NCBI RefSeq assembly: GCF_900116235.1
Contig: NZ_FPAA01000008.1
Coordinates: forward strand, 118,099 to 182,098
Length of the DNA: 64,000 bases
Direction: 5' to 3'
DNA from: Marininema halotolerans
GTDB taxonomy: Bacteria > Bacillota > Bacilli > Thermoactinomycetales > DSM-45169
In this document: one piece after another, positions 63,311 to 64,000 of the stretch
How the letters are laid out: each line of letters begins with the position of its first letter
Numbering within the stretch: the first letter of the stretch is position 1
Program-made: the position numbers and the translations under genes
Notes under the pieces: generated by a model
The model's input: the letters and a program-made list of their open reading frames with translations, nothing else
Database searches by the model: none
What the model was told of the DNA's origin: nothing

Positions 63311-64000
63311 CTACCTCCTATATTTTTCTCCCCCACCCCAGATAGCTCTTCCACCTGTGTGCTTTGTTGGACCGTGTATATTTGTATTAACTAATTGCAT
63401 CTTTCCAGGTTTTTGATGATGGTGCCAAGTCAATCCGTCAATTTTAGATTTCCCCGCCTGTATATCTTTCAATTGTTGATCAGTAAATTGGCTTTCCAAT
63501 GATGGGTTCTGCTGCATTTTATCGCGCAAGGCTATTGTAGCTTCTTTAAATTGGGTTTCGTCATTCTCCAAATATTTAGAAGGTGGTATTTGATAGTCTG
63601 CACCCTTTATGCTCCAATCATCAAATATCGGAAATCCGTTATCATCATATGGGACGGGCACTCCTGACTTTGTATTTGCACCTCCAGCATATTTCCCATT
63701 CAATATTTTTCTCTTTGTCCCATCTGCATAAGTAACAAATCGAACAGGTTCTCCCTTTTCTACACCCTTCTCAATCTTTAGAGTGTAGTTCTCAACAGCA
63801 CTTTGCAATTCTTCACGAGACAACTTGCTTGCAGTACCGCTACCTTTGCCAGCCGCTTTACTAACTTGATCCTCCGCTTTATTAAAGAACGGCATGGCAA
63901 GAGTTCCATCTGACCCCATATTAACATTGATACCAAACTGCTTCATCCCCTGAGCCATCGACGGAACAGCTTTATCAACTACGGCTCCTCCACCTATTGT
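63311..64000 (-). CDS. WHH-type nuclease toxin, C-terminal part of a larger polymorphic toxin
   Basis: The frame is open to the window edge (preceded by IGGGAVVDKAVPS), so the N-terminus is outside. The last 40 residues carry the HNH/endonuclease VII-like WHH signature: DGLTWHHHQKPGKMQLV, a His in NIHGPTKHTGG, and RAIWGGG. A pre-toxin region contains PFFNKAEDQVSKAAGKGSG. Such domains are carried at the ends of LXG, RHS or similar delivery proteins and cleave target DNA or RNA. The immunity gene follows directly. Confidence 0.88.
   Translation of the reverse strand, partial: TIGGGAVVDKAVPSMAQGMKQFGINVNMGSDGTLAMPFFNKAEDQVSKAAGKGSGTASKLSREELQSAVENYTLKIEKGVEKGEPVRFVTYADGTKRKILNGKYAGGANTKSGVPVPYDDNGFPIFDDWSIKGADYQIPPSKYLENDETQFKEATIALRDKMQQNPSLESQFTDQQLKDIQAGKSKIDGLTWHHHQKPGKMQLVNTNIHGPTKHTGGRAIWGGGEKYRR

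Noticed and set aside
1..64000. CRISPR array, tRNA or rRNA genes
   Set aside because: No regularly spaced repeats and no cloverleaf or rRNA-like segments were seen on either strand.

Overview
The window looks like the chromosome of an aerobic, endospore-forming low-to-mid GC Firmicute of the order Bacillales. The Thermoactinomycetaceae or a relative are plausible, but that is inference. Supporting genes include an alpha/beta SASP and its protease GPR, SpoIIP, YqfC, YqfD, PrkA and YhbH, together with HrcA/CIRCE heat-shock control. Gene order follows the Bacillus subtilis 'yqf-yqe-dnaK-lepA-gpr-rpsT' backbone over about 34 kb.

Bases 1-17,000: partial ybeY, phoH, yqfD, yqfC, then a lineage-specific insert (a SASP gene and two tandem sialidase-like beta-propeller genes), then a small membrane protein, floA, nfeD, yqeY, rpsU and a HIT protein, all on the minus strand apart from the propellers. 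A Na/Pi symporter-like gene (yqeW position), small hypotheticals, a NUDIX-DeoC fusion, an MFS exporter and an AAC(3)-family gene follow. pgpH, which usually sits between phoH and ybeY, is absent; a structured intergenic region is there instead.

Bases 17,000-36,300: mtaB, rsmE, prmA, dnaJ, dnaK, grpE, an archaeal-like group III chaperonin, hrcA, hemW, lepA, yqxA, spoIIP and gpr on the minus strand, then rpsT (+), degV (-), trmL (+) and a HAD hydrolase (+). A perfect CIRCE and a TTGACA-type promoter precede hrcA. The extra chaperonin is therefore predicted to be induced by heat with DnaK/GrpE/DnaJ.

Bases 36,300-57,500: a secreted Amidase_6 protein, prkA-yhbH, a nucleoside hydrolase-like gene, a short-Q-loop type cytochrome bd oxidase (cydAB), a second Amidase_6 protein, a TRIC channel, a decayed IS200/IS605 end resembling an omega-RNA, a GNAT acetyltransferase, a heterodimeric ABC exporter with a candidate leader ORF and attenuator, and a nucleic-acid repair and modification group (ogt, queG, rnhA, ABC-class ATPase, family-4 UDG).

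Bases 57,500-64,000: a Cof-type phosphatase, then the edge of a polymorphic-toxin region. Reading on the minus strand from the right, this is a WHH-type nuclease toxin C-terminus (running off the window), an SMI1/KNR4 immunity protein, a 1052-residue secreted lectin-like protein with three ricin-type trefoils, a propeller and an unknown C-terminal domain, and two tiny genes, one apparently frameshifted. A 26-bp exact direct repeat follows the terminator of both the immunity gene and the lectin gene, suggesting cassette-type rearrangement. The strongest novelty candidates are the group III chaperonin inside the CIRCE-controlled dnaK operon, the NUDIX-DeoC fusion, the lectin/toxin cassette with its flanking repeats, and the possible attenuator ahead of the ABC exporter.
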